A stretch of DNA of 64,000 bases, taken from NCBI RefSeq assembly GCF_001983935.1, contig NZ_CP017641.1:5146001-5210000 (forward strand), in the 5' to 3' direction. The translations under genes and the position numbers were made by a program. A model generated the notes under the pieces. It had not been told where the DNA came from. It did no database searches and was given only the letters and a program-made list of their open reading frames with translations. This DNA comes from Fuerstiella marisgermanici. GTDB taxonomy: Bacteria; Planctomycetota; Planctomycetia; Planctomycetales; Planctomycetaceae. Every line of letters begins with the position of its first letter. Position 1 is the stretch's first letter. Below are positions 45,721 through 55,834 of the stretch, one piece after another.

Positions 45721-48700
45721 ATGAAATCCCACGTTAAGAATTCGCTTGCCGGCGGATTTACCATCGCGTTGTTCGTCTTTGCGACCACAACGGCTGCCGC
45801 TGAATCTCGGTTGACTGCGACTCTCAGCGCACAAGGCAACGAAATCCACGTCACTCGTTCTGGCGAAACCCAGCCGCTGGTCACGCAGGTGGCGAAGCCC
45901 GACTTTCGGCCGTACCTGCATCCCATGGTCGCTCCGGACGGCAAAGGGCAGCTTACCGAATTCAGCCCGGGACATCACAAACATCAAACCGGCCTGTACT
46001 GGGGCTTCACACGACTAAACGGTCGCGACTACTTCCATCACCCGGAAGGCCGCTACTGGAAGCGAGTCTCCGCCACCGTGGTCACGGCCGAAGCAGCCGA
46101 TGGCGTTCAATGGCAGACGGTTTACGATCTGCTGGACGAAAACGGCAACGCGGTTTTGCGAGAAACTCAGGACTGGACGCTCCGCGACTACGGAGACAGT
46201 TACGCGCTCGACCTGACATGGACGGGCGAAGCGCAAGTTGATGTGACCGTCGGCAAATTTGATTACGGCGGGTTGTTTTTGCGGATGCCGTGGAAGCCGG
46301 GCGTCAATGGCAAGGTTGTGAATAGTGCTCGCCAGGAAGGCATGCGGGCAGAAGGTCAACGAGCCGTCTGGGCGGACATCGGCATCCAACTGGAAGGTCG
46401 CGATGATCTGGCTCATATTGCGATCTTCGACCATCCAAAGAACAAAGGGTTCCCTCAACCGTGGCGAGTTGACGGGCAGCTCGGCATCGGGCCGGTACGA
46501 GCTCGCATGGGCGACTGGAAAATTGCAAAAGGCCAGAAGGAAGTCATTCGGCATCAAGTGATCGCCTTCACCGGCGAACTCGACGACGTAGCGCTGACCG
46601 AACGCTGGTCGCGGTTCTCCGGCCAGCTAATGGCGTGGGCGCAATGGCAGATCGCTCAGCAGGAAGGCCGGCGAGCTGAATTTTTAACACCGGAAAAGGC
46701 AGTCGAAAGCATGACGCTGAAGGACGGTTTCACAGCCAACGTGTGGGCGTCCGAACCGATGATGACGCAGCCGATGGCATTCTGCTGGGACGATCGAGGC
46801 CGAATGTGGATCGCCGAAAATCGTGACTACGAAACTCGACAGACCGGCTTCGCCAACGACGGCAACAGCCGCATTCTGATTCTGGAAGACACCGACAACG
46901 ATGGCGTAGCAGACAGCCGCAAAGTGTTTCTGGAAGGCATTCCGTTTCCAGCCGGCATCGCCGTCGGCATGGGCGGACTTTGGCTGGGAGCACCGCCCAA
47001 CCTGCTGTTCGTCCCCGATGCCAACGGCGACGACAGAGCCGACATGGACGACATCGAAGTGCGCCTGACCGGCTGGGGGATTCGCGATCGTCACGAAACC
47101 CTAAACAGTTTCCGCTGGGGACCGGACGGCTGGCTGTATGGCTGTCAGGGTTATGCCACGCCATCGAAGGTTGGCAAACCGGCTGGCAAAGGAAAGCTGT
47201 ATAAGCACAACGATCCCTTCCCGAAAGACATCGCCTTCGACGGAGATCCCGTTGACATCAACGGTGGCGTATGGCGTTACCACCCGGCAAAAGATCGCTT
47301 CGAGGTGGTGGCTCACGGGTTCAGCAATCCGTGGGGCATGGACTTCGACGCGAACGGACAACTACTCATCACCGCCTGCGTGATCCCTCATTTGTGGCAC
47401 GTCGTCCCCGGCGGAATCTATCACAGGCAGGGCGGCAGCCACTTCAATCCGCACGTCTACAGCGACATCCGCACGATCGCGGATCACCGGCATCGGTCGG
47501 CGCATGGTGGTGCTCGCGTGTATCAGTCGGACGCATTTCCTGACAAATACAAGGGCCGCATCTTCATGGCCAACATTCACGAACATGCGGTGCTGACCGA
47601 TATTCTGGAACCCAAAGGCAGCGGCTTCGTCGGAAAACACGGCGACGAATTTGCACTAGCCAACAACGCTCAATGGATCGGCTTTAGCGTGGAAGTCGGC
47701 CCGGATGGAAACCTGTTTGTGCTGGACTGGCACGACGCGGACATCTGCGGGAAGGAAGTTTTAAACAAAGAGACCGGTCGCATCTTCCGCTTCGCACCGA
47801 CAGAATCTGCGGCGCAGGACTTCCCAAATCGACATGCAGATTTGGCCACACTCAGCGACGTCGAACTGGCCGACCTGCAAACGGTAGAAAGCGTATGGCA
47901 TTCCAATCGTGCTCGCGGGGTCCTGCAGCATCGAGCGACTCAGCGAACAATTCAGCCAGACGCTGTGGCGAAGTTGCGACAGATCTTTGCGGAAGGCGAA
48001 ACCGATCGACGGCTGCGAGCTTTGTGGACACTGCACGTCACCAGCAATATGCCGCGTGAGCAAATGATCGCGTGTTTGCAGCACGAAGACGCAATCGTTC
48101 GAGCATGGGCCGTTCAGTTCTTATGCGAAGACGGCATGGCCACGGGAGATATCAAAGAAGCACTATTGCAAATGGCGACGTCGGAAAAATCGGCTGTGGT
48201 CAGACTGTATCTGGCTGCCGCTATTCAGCGAATTGAACCGACCACCGGCTGGCCATTGGTCGAAGCTCTGACACAACATGCGGAAGACGCGGACGATCAC
48301 AACATTCCAAAGATGATCTGGTTTGGCATCGAACCGCACGTCACTCGCGATGTTGACCGCGCGTTGCGACTCGCAGCAAACTCTAAGATTCCGCTTCTCG
48401 TGCGCCATGTTGCTCGTCGACTCGCACATGAAGGCCAGTTCGAAAAACTGCTGGCTGCCGTTGCCGATGCGAAGTCGAACCAGCTCACCATGCTCCTTGG
48501 TGTGCGTGATGGCCTCGAAGGTCGCTACGACTTGAAGTCGCCCGCCAACTGGCCCGCTGTTTACGAAAAGCTGCGGGCCACAGGTGGAGAAACGGCCAAG
48601 GTCGCTCTGCAACTGTCACAGCAGTTCGGCGATTCGTCCGCCGCGAAAGTGCTGCTGGGAACACTGCGAGACCCCACTGCGGACGCTGCTGACCGACGCA

Positions 48701-49536
48701 CGGCTTTAGACGGTTTGGTCGGACGCAAGCGAGCTGAAGTGAAGCCCGTGCTGATCGAACTTCTGGCCGACCCGGCTCTTCGCACGCACGCGATCCGATC
48801 GATGGCCGCCTTCGACGACGACAGTTTGTCCGACGTCCTGCTGAAGGAATATGCCAACTTCGCCGCCGAAAACAAGCTGGAAGCGGTTCACACTCTGGCG
48901 GCGCGAAGTGCGTCCGGCCGTAAACTTACGACTGCGATCAAAGACGGTCGAGTGCCTCGCCAGGACGTGCCCGCCTATGTCGCTCGGCTACTGCGCCGAG
49001 TTGTCGGGAATAGCTTTGTTGACGTATGGGGCTCTCTGGACGAACTGTCCAGTGACAAAGAAGCGATGTTCGCGAAGTATCATTCCCTGCTAACGCCGGC
49101 ATCGCTGGCCAAAGGGAACGCTTCCACTGGTCGAGCCCTCTTCAACCGCACGTGTGCAGCGTGCCACAAGCTGCATGGACACGGCGGAAATATCGGCCCG
49201 GACATCACCGGCGCGAATCGATCAAATCTGGAATACCTGCTAGGCAACATTCTCACACCCAGTGCAATTATTCAGGATGCGTATCGCATGCAGATCATCG
49301 TCACCAACGATGGCCGAGTTTTCTCCGGTGTACCCGCGTCGGAAGACGAACGACAGTTGCGATTGCGAGTCGCCAACCAAACGGATCCGATCGTCATCAA
49401 CAAGTCCGAAATCGAATCGCGCGACGTAGCCCCGGTATCGATGATGCCTGAAGGACTGCTAAAGACGCTCACGGACGAAGAGGTCCGCGACCTGATCGTG
49501 TATCTTCAAAGCCAAACGCAGGTGGCGCTGCCGTAG
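45721..49536 (+). CDS. PVC-type haem-binding dehydrogenase with N-terminal DUF6807 (PmoA-like) domain
   Basis: 1271 residues from ATG 45721, where a signal peptide begins (MKSHVKNSLAGGFTIALFVF, ending TAAAES). Order: DUF6807 beta domain (about 30-300, with HHKHQTGLYWGF), a propeller-like membrane-bound dehydrogenase domain (about 330-720; WDDRGRMWIAENRDYE, GVADSRKVFLEG), HEAT-like helical repeats (about 725-1130), then a cytochrome c domain with CAACH. The fusion of DUF6807 with the rest suggests carbohydrate oxidation in the periplasm, passing electrons via haem c (inference). A 45652 start lies in a repeat and is unlikely. Confidence 0.9.
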   Translation: MKSHVKNSLAGGFTIALFVFATTTAAAESRLTATLSAQGNEIHVTRSGETQPLVTQVAKPDFRPYLHPMVAPDGKGQLTEFSPGHHKHQTGLYWGFTRLNGRDYFHHPEGRYWKRVSATVVTAEAADGVQWQTVYDLLDENGNAVLRETQDWTLRDYGDSYALDLTWTGEAQVDVTVGKFDYGGLFLRMPWKPGVNGKVVNSARQEGMRAEGQRAVWADIGIQLEGRDDLAHIAIFDHPKNKGFPQPWRVDGQLGIGPVRARMGDWKIAKGQKEVIRHQVIAFTGELDDVALTERWSRFSGQLMAWAQWQIAQQEGRRAEFLTPEKAVESMTLKDGFTANVWASEPMMTQPMAFCWDDRGRMWIAENRDYETRQTGFANDGNSRILILEDTDNDGVADSRKVFLEGIPFPAGIAVGMGGLWLGAPPNLLFVPDANGDDRADMDDIEVRLTGWGIRDRHETLNSFRWGPDGWLYGCQGYATPSKVGKPAGKGKLYKHNDPFPKDIAFDGDPVDINGGVWRYHPAKDRFEVVAHGFSNPWGMDFDANGQLLITACVIPHLWHVVPGGIYHRQGGSHFNPHVYSDIRTIADHRHRSAHGGARVYQSDAFPDKYKGRIFMANIHEHAVLTDILEPKGSGFVGKHGDEFALANNAQWIGFSVEVGPDGNLFVLDWHDADICGKEVLNKETGRIFRFAPTESAAQDFPNRHADLATLSDVELADLQTVESVWHSNRARGVLQHRATQRTIQPDAVAKLRQIFAEGETDRRLRALWTLHVTSNMPREQMIACLQHEDAIVRAWAVQFLCEDGMATGDIKEALLQMATSEKSAVVRLYLAAAIQRIEPTTGWPLVEALTQHAEDADDHNIPKMIWFGIEPHVTRDVDRALRLAANSKIPLLVRHVARRLAHEGQFEKLLAAVADAKSNQLTMLLGVRDGLEGRYDLKSPANWPAVYEKLRATGGETAKVALQLSQQFGDSSAAKVLLGTLRDPTADAADRRTALDGLVGRKRAEVKPVLIELLADPALRTHAIRSMAAFDDDSLSDVLLKEYANFAAENKLEAVHTLAARSASGRKLTTAIKDGRVPRQDVPAYVARLLRRVVGNSFVDVWGSLDELSSDKEAMFAKYHSLLTPASLAKGNASTGRALFNRTCAACHKLHGHGGNIGPDITGANRSNLEYLLGNILTPSAIIQDAYRMQIIVTNDGRVFSGVPASEDERQLRLRVANQTDPIVINKSEIESRDVAPVSMMPEGLLKTLTDEEVRDLIVYLQSQTQVALP

Positions 49537-49700
49537 CTTCTCCAAAGTCAGATGAAAAAGCCGCTGCCAATACGCATCAGCAATAAGCCTGACGGCGATA
49601 AAGCGCGGCTCATGTCGCACGGGTCCGCTTAGTTCGCTATTGTCAGTCAAGAGAAACGCTGCTTCACATTTCTTCGTTTTACCGCCCCGCAGACAGATCC

Positions 49701-50579
49701 ATGCAGAAAATTCTGATTCAGTTCGATACGGATTCTCACCCCAGTACTTTTGACCGCGTCGTTGCGGTCGATGCTGGTGTCGACCACTTGTTTAGCTACG
49801 GTGACGTATTACCCGAGAACGTCACCGGCCTTGTCCACGGAGCCATGTTTACTCGCGGCCCGAACGACCTGAACAACACGGCCATTTTCGTCGGCGGAAG
49901 TAACGTTGAAGCGGGCGAGAAACTCACGGCCAGGGTCACGTCGACATTTTTCGGACCAATGCGAGTGTCCGTGATGATGGATTCCAACGGCTGCAACACC
50001 ACGGCCGCCGCCGCTGTGGTGGCGGCAAAAAAGCATCTCGATCTGGCAACGACGTCCGCCGTCGTTCTAGGCGGGACAGGCCCGGTTGGTCAGCGAGTCG
50101 CTCAGCTGCTGGCGGCGGAAGGCAGCGATGTAACGCTGGTATCGCGGTCCAAAGATCGAGCTGCCAGCGCGTGCGAAGCCATCGCTGCGAAAGTAGAGGG
50201 CGTAAAACTGACGCCTGCCGGCGCCTCATCCTCAGATGAATTCGTCTCGCTCTGCAAGGGTACGAAGCTCGTTGTGGCGGCCGGAGCAGCCGGTGTGTGC
50301 TTCCTTCCCGAAGGCACGTTGCAGTCTTTGAATGAACTTGCCGTCGCAATCGACCTGAACGCCGTGCCGCCAACAGGGATTGCAGACATTGGAGTTTCTG
50401 ACAAAGCGAAAGAAGCTTCAAACACGATCTGCTATGGAGCCCTGGGTGTCGGCGGCACCAAGATGAAGGTTCACAAGCAGGCAATCGCCAGTCTGTTTGA
50501 AGACAACGACCTGGTGCTCGACACAGCTGAGATTTATCAACTGGCTTTGCAGGTCGCGGGGCTATCGACGACCGACTGA
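49701..50579 (+). CDS. mtdB: NAD(P)-dependent methylene-H4MPT dehydrogenase, MtdB type
   Basis: 292 residues. It oxidises methylene-tetrahydromethanopterin to the methenyl form in formaldehyde oxidation. MQKILIQFDTDSHPSTFDRVVAVDAGVDHLFSY and MRVSVMMDSNGCNTTAAAAV are family blocks. The NAD(P) Rossmann motif is VVLGGTGPVGQRVAQLLAAEG (about 120-140). MtdA and MtdB are close; the B assignment is by resemblance and not certain. Planctomycetes are known to carry H4MPT C1 genes. It sits between two PVC dehydrogenases; whether this is functional is unknown. Confidence 0.87.
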   Translation: MQKILIQFDTDSHPSTFDRVVAVDAGVDHLFSYGDVLPENVTGLVHGAMFTRGPNDLNNTAIFVGGSNVEAGEKLTARVTSTFFGPMRVSVMMDSNGCNTTAAAAVVAAKKHLDLATTSAVVLGGTGPVGQRVAQLLAAEGSDVTLVSRSKDRAASACEAIAAKVEGVKLTPAGASSSDEFVSLCKGTKLVVAAGAAGVCFLPEGTLQSLNELAVAIDLNAVPPTGIADIGVSDKAKEASNTICYGALGVGGTKMKVHKQAIASLFEDNDLVLDTAEIYQLALQVAGLSTTD

Positions 50580-50778
50580 GTTTGCGCCGGTTGCGGGTGG
50601 GGCTCATTGCAGGTTACGGCAAGACGCTTACACCCTCAGAGCTATGACGAGAGATCTGCGGAACCGTAAAATTTGTAAGCAGGCGTGCAATTTCCATGCA
50701 CGTGCGGAATAATCGCGTGTGATGACCAACCTCCGCGTTGCCACCCACCGCTCAAACCTGCCTTCAGAAAACCGCCCC

Positions 50779-53700
50779 ATGCTTCGCACCTCGCGCCCCG
50801 CGCTGCTTCTGGCCGTACTGCTCGTCATACCTCACACCCGCTCTTTCGCCGATGAATGGCACACGCTGACGGTTCCCGATGCCTGGCGGAAAGTGCCGAG
50901 CGGCGAATTGAAGCCGATTGACGGATTTTCGTGGTATCGAGCCCTCGTAAAAGTGCCCGCCAGTTGGAAGGGCGACCGAATCAGTCTACACGTAGAGGCG
51001 GTTGACGACGCGCGAGCCGCATATGTCAACGGCACGCGAGTTGGTGCGACGGGGACCTTTCCGCCGCAATTTCGCAGCGGGCTGGGGGAAGAAGGCCAGT
51101 ACAAAATCAACGCCGAATTGTTGAAAATGGGTGAATTCAACACGGTGGCTATTCGTGTATACCAAAGCGATCCACGGCCCCGCTTCAGCGTCGCGCCTCC
51201 AGTGCTGTTGAACGAAACCGACAACCAGGGCATTCGACTCAACGGCGAATGGCAATACCGACCGGGCGACGACGAAGCGTTCGCGACAGCCTCGCCGACG
51301 GACTTGAAAATCGACACAACCGCCGACCTCGCGGAAGCCGATCTCAGAAAGCTGGGCGGATATTCGAAGGTGGACAAGGTCGACGATGTCGTACGCTACG
51401 TTACCAAGCGAGAAGGCGACAGTGACCCGCTGACACCGAAGCAGGCCGAACAGGCATTCGAAACGCCCGACGATCTGGAAGTGCAGCTCGTCCTAAGCGA
51501 CCCCGAAATCGCTCAACCATTGTTTATGACATGGGATGAACGCGGTCGCATGTGGCTGATGGAATATCGTCAGTACCCCGATGTCGCTGGCGTAAAAATG
51601 CTTAGCCGCGACGTCTACCTTCGCAGCGTGTACGACAAAGTGCCGGAACCGCCACCCCAGGGAGCCAAAGGGCGGGACCGAATTTCGATCCACGAAGATA
51701 CAGACGGAGATGGCGTCTATGACAAGCACAAAGTGTTCGCCGACGGACTGAACATCGCATCGTCAGTTGCCATCGGACGCGGCGGCTTCTTCGTCACCAA
51801 CCCGCCATATCTTCTGTTCTATCCCGACAAAAACGGAGACGACATACCGGACGGAGACCCGGAGGTGCTGTTGGAAGGATTCGGCCTGGAAGATTCGCAT
51901 TCCGTCGTCAATAGTCTGCGGTTCGGACCGGATGGCTGGCTGTATGGAGGGCAGGGCAGCACTGTCACCGGCAACGTTAAACGCTATGGATCTAACGACA
52001 AACCCGTCCGCACAATGGGCCAGCTGATCTGGCGGTACCACCCCGAACAGAAGCGATACGAAATCTATGCAGAAGGCGGCGGCAACACGTTTGGCTGCGA
52101 AATCGACAACAAGGGCCGAGTTTACTCAGGACACAACGGCGGCGACACGCGTGGGTTTCACTACGTCCAGGGAGGCTACTACCGCAAAGGTTTTGGTAAG
52201 CACGGGCCGCTATCCAACCCGTATGCTTTTGGCTACTTCGAAAACATCAAGTCCCACAGCGTAGCCCGGTTCACACATAACTTCATCATCTACGAAGAAG
52301 GCGTGCTGCCGGAACAATATCACGGCCGACTGTTCGGCGTGGAACCACTGCAGGGCCAGGTCGTCATGAGCGAATTTCGGCCGTATCAGTCGTCCTTCGA
52401 AACAGAAGACGTGTCTCGCGTTTTAAAGACAGACGACCCATGGTTTCGACCGGTCGACATCAAGGCCGGGCCCGACGGCTGCATCTATGTCGCCGACATG
52501 TACGAACAACGCATCGACCACAGCAGCCATTATGCCGGCCGCATCGACCGCACCAACGGCCGCATTTATCGCATCAAAGGCAAGTCCTCGCCGAAGCCAA
52601 AAGTCACAGTTGAAGGCGACCTTGTTGCAGCCCTCAAGCATCCACAGCGAACACATCGTCAGGCCGCCAACCGCCTTATCGGCGATCGCAAGGATGCATC
52701 AATGATTCCCGCACTGCTTGCACAAGTAAAACAGTCCGACGGCCAAACGGCGCTCGAATCGCTTTGGGCCCTGTACCAGTGCGGCGGACTCACCGAAGAC
52801 GTGGCGCGGCAGATGCTGGCACACAACGATCAGTTCGTGCGAGCCTGGACAGTGCGACTGCTGTGTGATGACTACGAAGTCGAGCCGCAAATTGCGAAAG
52901 CACTGGCGGATCTGGCGGCCAATGAAGGTTACATCGCCGTCCGAAAACAGCTGGCTTCATCAGCGAAACGCCTTCCGGCGAAGGACGCCCTTCCAATTAT
53001 CCGCAACCTGCTGAAATATGACGAAGACGCCGCCGACATTCACCAGCCGCTGCTGATCTGGTGGGCATTGGAAGCGAAGGCTCAAGGGGATGGACGCGAC
53101 TTGATCCTGGATCTCGTGCTGTCAGACAAGGAAGTCTGGAATCGACCGCTTGTAAAGCAACACCTGACCGAACGGTTGATGAAACGCTACGCCCTGGCCG
53201 GTTCGCGCCAGGAACTACTGGCCGCCGCGAAACTGCTGGCCACATCGCCCGATAAAGAAACAAACTCATTGCTTTTGAAGGGCTTCGAAGAAGCGTTCAA
53301 GGGACGATCTCTGGCAGAAATCCCAGACGATCTGGTGCAGGCCATCGCCGCAACAGGCGGCGGTTCGGTTGCGCTGCGAGTTCGCCAGGGCAATGCAGAG
53401 GCCATCAAGCAAGCGGTTGCTGCCGTTGGCGACGCGAAGGCAGACGTCAACGACCGAAAACAGTACCTCGAGATCTTCGGTGAAATTCGTCGCCCGGAAT
53501 TCATTCCCGTGCTGTTGCAGGTAGTTCAACAGGAACAGAACCCGGCTCTCGTTTCATCGGCACTTACCGCGCTGCAGTCGTTCGATGACGCTCGGATCGG
53601 CGAAGCCGTAGTCGCCGCACTAACAAAACTACCAGACGACGCTCACCTTGTCGCGGAAACCCTGTTGGCCAGCCGTCCTGTCTGGGCGATCGCCTTGTTG

Positions 53701-54306
53701 AATGCCGTCGAACGGGGTGACGTCGCGCGAGACGACGTATCGGAAACAGCGTTGCGAAAAATCCTGCTGCACGAAAATGACGAAGTTCGATCACTCGTGC
53801 AAAAGCACTGGGGAACAGTGGCTGGAGCAACCACCGAACAGATGCAGGCCGAAATGAGTCGGCTGCAGTCAGTGCTGGCTCAGGGCAGCGGCAATCCAAA
53901 ACAGGGCAAGCCGTTATACATGAACAACTGCGGCAAATGTCATCGCCTGTTTGGCGAAGGCGGACAGATTGGCCCCGACCTGACGGCCTTCAAGCGAGAC
54001 AACCAGGAAAGGATTCTCACCAACGTTGTGAATCCCGGCCTAGAAATTCGAGAAGGCTTCGAAAACCACATCGTGGTCACCGCGGACGGACGAATCCTGA
54101 ACGGATTTCTGGCAGACAAAGATAGCCAGGTCGTCGTGCTGCGAGGCGTTGACGGTCAGAACGTGGTCATCCGACACGACGAAATCGATGAGATGCTAAC
54201 CAGCAAGATATCGATCATGCCGGACGGGACGCTGAAGACGCTGACAGACCAGCAAATCCGAGACCTCTTCGCCTACCTGCGAAGTTCGCAGCCAGTCAAT
54301 TACTAA
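50779..54306 (+). CDS. PVC-type haem-binding dehydrogenase with N-terminal jelly-roll domain
   Basis: 1175 residues from ATG 50779, the start of a signal peptide (MLRTSRPALLLAVLLVIPHTRSFA, in part). An ATG at 50719 would add 20 residues before it. An N-terminal galactose-binding-like domain (about 25-175; DGFSWYRALVKVPASWKGDRISLHVEAVDD) resembles the beta-galactosidase sandwich. Next come the dehydrogenase propeller (about 230-620; WDERGRMWLMEYRQYP), HEAT-like repeats (about 640-1030) and a cytochrome c domain with CGKCH. It is a paralogue of the gene at 45721, with a different N-terminal module. Periplasmic sugar or polyol oxidation is inferred. Confidence 0.9.
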   Translation: MLRTSRPALLLAVLLVIPHTRSFADEWHTLTVPDAWRKVPSGELKPIDGFSWYRALVKVPASWKGDRISLHVEAVDDARAAYVNGTRVGATGTFPPQFRSGLGEEGQYKINAELLKMGEFNTVAIRVYQSDPRPRFSVAPPVLLNETDNQGIRLNGEWQYRPGDDEAFATASPTDLKIDTTADLAEADLRKLGGYSKVDKVDDVVRYVTKREGDSDPLTPKQAEQAFETPDDLEVQLVLSDPEIAQPLFMTWDERGRMWLMEYRQYPDVAGVKMLSRDVYLRSVYDKVPEPPPQGAKGRDRISIHEDTDGDGVYDKHKVFADGLNIASSVAIGRGGFFVTNPPYLLFYPDKNGDDIPDGDPEVLLEGFGLEDSHSVVNSLRFGPDGWLYGGQGSTVTGNVKRYGSNDKPVRTMGQLIWRYHPEQKRYEIYAEGGGNTFGCEIDNKGRVYSGHNGGDTRGFHYVQGGYYRKGFGKHGPLSNPYAFGYFENIKSHSVARFTHNFIIYEEGVLPEQYHGRLFGVEPLQGQVVMSEFRPYQSSFETEDVSRVLKTDDPWFRPVDIKAGPDGCIYVADMYEQRIDHSSHYAGRIDRTNGRIYRIKGKSSPKPKVTVEGDLVAALKHPQRTHRQAANRLIGDRKDASMIPALLAQVKQSDGQTALESLWALYQCGGLTEDVARQMLAHNDQFVRAWTVRLLCDDYEVEPQIAKALADLAANEGYIAVRKQLASSAKRLPAKDALPIIRNLLKYDEDAADIHQPLLIWWALEAKAQGDGRDLILDLVLSDKEVWNRPLVKQHLTERLMKRYALAGSRQELLAAAKLLATSPDKETNSLLLKGFEEAFKGRSLAEIPDDLVQAIAATGGGSVALRVRQGNAEAIKQAVAAVGDAKADVNDRKQYLEIFGEIRRPEFIPVLLQVVQQEQNPALVSSALTALQSFDDARIGEAVVAALTKLPDDAHLVAETLLASRPVWAIALLNAVERGDVARDDVSETALRKILLHENDEVRSLVQKHWGTVAGATTEQMQAEMSRLQSVLAQGSGNPKQGKPLYMNNCGKCHRLFGEGGQIGPDLTAFKRDNQERILTNVVNPGLEIREGFENHIVVTADGRILNGFLADKDSQVVVLRGVDGQNVVIRHDEIDEMLTSKISIMPDGTLKTLTDQQIRDLFAYLRSSQPVNY

Positions 54307-54542
54307 CAGCTGGAGAAATGCAATCGGCTCCCTGGGCGGACTTCGCACCGTCCAGGGAAAGCCTCTCTTGGTGTGTCGCAATGCGCTGGCTATTCCACCG
54401 GCTATATGCAGAGCTTGGAGCTTCAGTCGTTCGCGATTTTGAACCGCTGCAACAGCGTCTTACGCTGAATTGTGGCCGCGGCGAACCATCTTCGACAGCA
54501 AACCGCATGTTCGCACGCGGCCAAATGAACTGCTTTAGCCGT

Positions 54543-55130
54543 CTATTCCAGCTTCTCGAGTACAGTGTCGATCAGCTTGTACTCTTTCGCTTCCTCAGCG
54601 GTCATGAAGTTGTCGCGATCGGTATCCTGCTCAATTTTTTCCAGCGTCTGGCCGGTGTGCTTCAGCAGGATGTCGTTCATGCTGGCTTTGATTCGCAGCA
54701 CTTCCTTGTAGTGAATTTCCAGCTCCGTGGCTGTGCCTTCGTAGCCTGCCAGTGGCTGGTGAATCATGATCCGAGCATTGGGCAAAGCGTGTCGTTTGCC
54801 CGCCGCACCAGCGGTCAGCAAAATGGCTCCCATGCTGGCAGCCTGACCAATGCAATAGGTTGCGACGTCGCAACTGATGTACTGCATCGTGTCGTAAATC
54901 GCCATGCCCGCCGTGATCGAACCACCAGGCGAATTAATGTAGAAGTGGATGTCAGCCTTGGGATCGTCAAACTGCAGAAACAGCAGCTGAGCGACAATGC
55001 TGTTGGAGACGTCATCGTTGACACCGCTGCCGAGAATGACAATTCGGTCTTTCAGCAGGCGACTGTAAATATCCATCGCGCGCTCATCGCGCCCGTTTTT
55101 TTCGACAACGTAAGGAACCAGAACTGTCAT
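54543..55130 (-). CDS. clpP: ATP-dependent Clp protease proteolytic subunit (second copy in cluster)
   Basis: 195 residues. The barrel peptidase that works with ClpX or ClpA. The triad is Ser99 ([10 protein letters not shown]), His124 ([11 protein letters not shown]) and Asp173 (DTDRD), and the hydrophobic pocket residues are intact. It starts 53 bases after the stop of the upstream clpP, so both are cotranscribed after tig. Closer to canonical ClpP than its neighbour. Confidence 0.95.
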   Translation of the reverse strand: MTVLVPYVVEKNGRDERAMDIYSRLLKDRIVILGSGVNDDVSNSIVAQLLFLQFDDPKADIHFYINSPGGSITAGMAIYDTMQYISCDVATYCIGQAASMGAILLTAGAAGKRHALPNARIMIHQPLAGYEGTATELEIHYKEVLRIKASMNDILLKHTGQTLEKIEQDTDRDNFMTAEEAKEYKLIDTVLEKLE

Positions 55131-55183
55131 TATGAAATCCGTCTGACAGGGAAGAATGAATCAATAACTCGAAGACGCTTTGA

Positions 55184-55795
55184 CTACTTCTTTTTAGCGT
55201 TGGCAGCCTTGTCCAGCACTTCGTCGACCAGACCGTATTCCTTCGACTGAACGGCTGTCAGATAGTGGTCACGCTGAGTGTCTTTGGCGATCTTCTCCAC
55301 CGACTGACCGGTATGCGCCGCCAGCAGCTCGTTTAGCAGTTCACGAGTTTCGATAATGTCCTTGGCCTGAATTTCAATATCCGATACCTGACCACCCACC
55401 TGCCCGTGTGGCTGGTGGATCATCATCTTGGAATGCTTCAGCGCAAAGCGTTTACCGGCCGTGCCGCCCGCTGTCAGAATAGCTCCGCCACTGGCCGCCA
55501 ACCCTACGCAATACGTTGCGACATCGCATTCAATGAACTGCATGATGTCGTAAATCGCCAGCGTCGCCGTAACGGATCCACCAGGCGAATTGATGTAGAG
55601 GTGAATGTCCTGATGGCGATTTTCTGACTGCAGAAACAGCATCTTCATCACGACCAGGTTTGCACTGCCATCGTGAATAGGGCCGTCCAGAAAAATAATA
55701 CGGTTGTCGAGCAGCAGGTCGCCAACGGTCATTTGCCGCTGTGCTGTATAGTCGCGAGCCGCCATCGGCGTGTACTCGGAACGCGGATCCGTCAT
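55184..55795 (-). CDS. clpP: ATP-dependent Clp protease proteolytic subunit (first copy in cluster)
   Basis: 203 residues. Triad Ser102 (LAASGGAIL, Gly replacing Met after Ser), His127 (MMIHQPHGQVGG) and Asp176 (DTQRD). The handle region is conserved (SDIEIQAKDIIETRELLNELLAAHTG). Two ClpPs in one operon, as in several bacteria, may form mixed rings (inference). It starts 39 bases after tig on the same strand. AGGA is seven bases before the ATG. C-terminal Lys-rich tail AANAKKK. Confidence 0.95.
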   Translation of the reverse strand: MTDPRSEYTPMAARDYTAQRQMTVGDLLLDNRIIFLDGPIHDGSANLVVMKMLFLQSENRHQDIHLYINSPGGSVTATLAIYDIMQFIECDVATYCVGLAASGGAILTAGGTAGKRFALKHSKMMIHQPHGQVGGQVSDIEIQAKDIIETRELLNELLAAHTGQSVEKIAKDTQRDHYLTAVQSKEYGLVDEVLDKAANAKKK

Positions 55796-55834
55796 TTAGC
55801 TTTCCTGTTCTTCCGTGTGATCAACAATTCAGAT

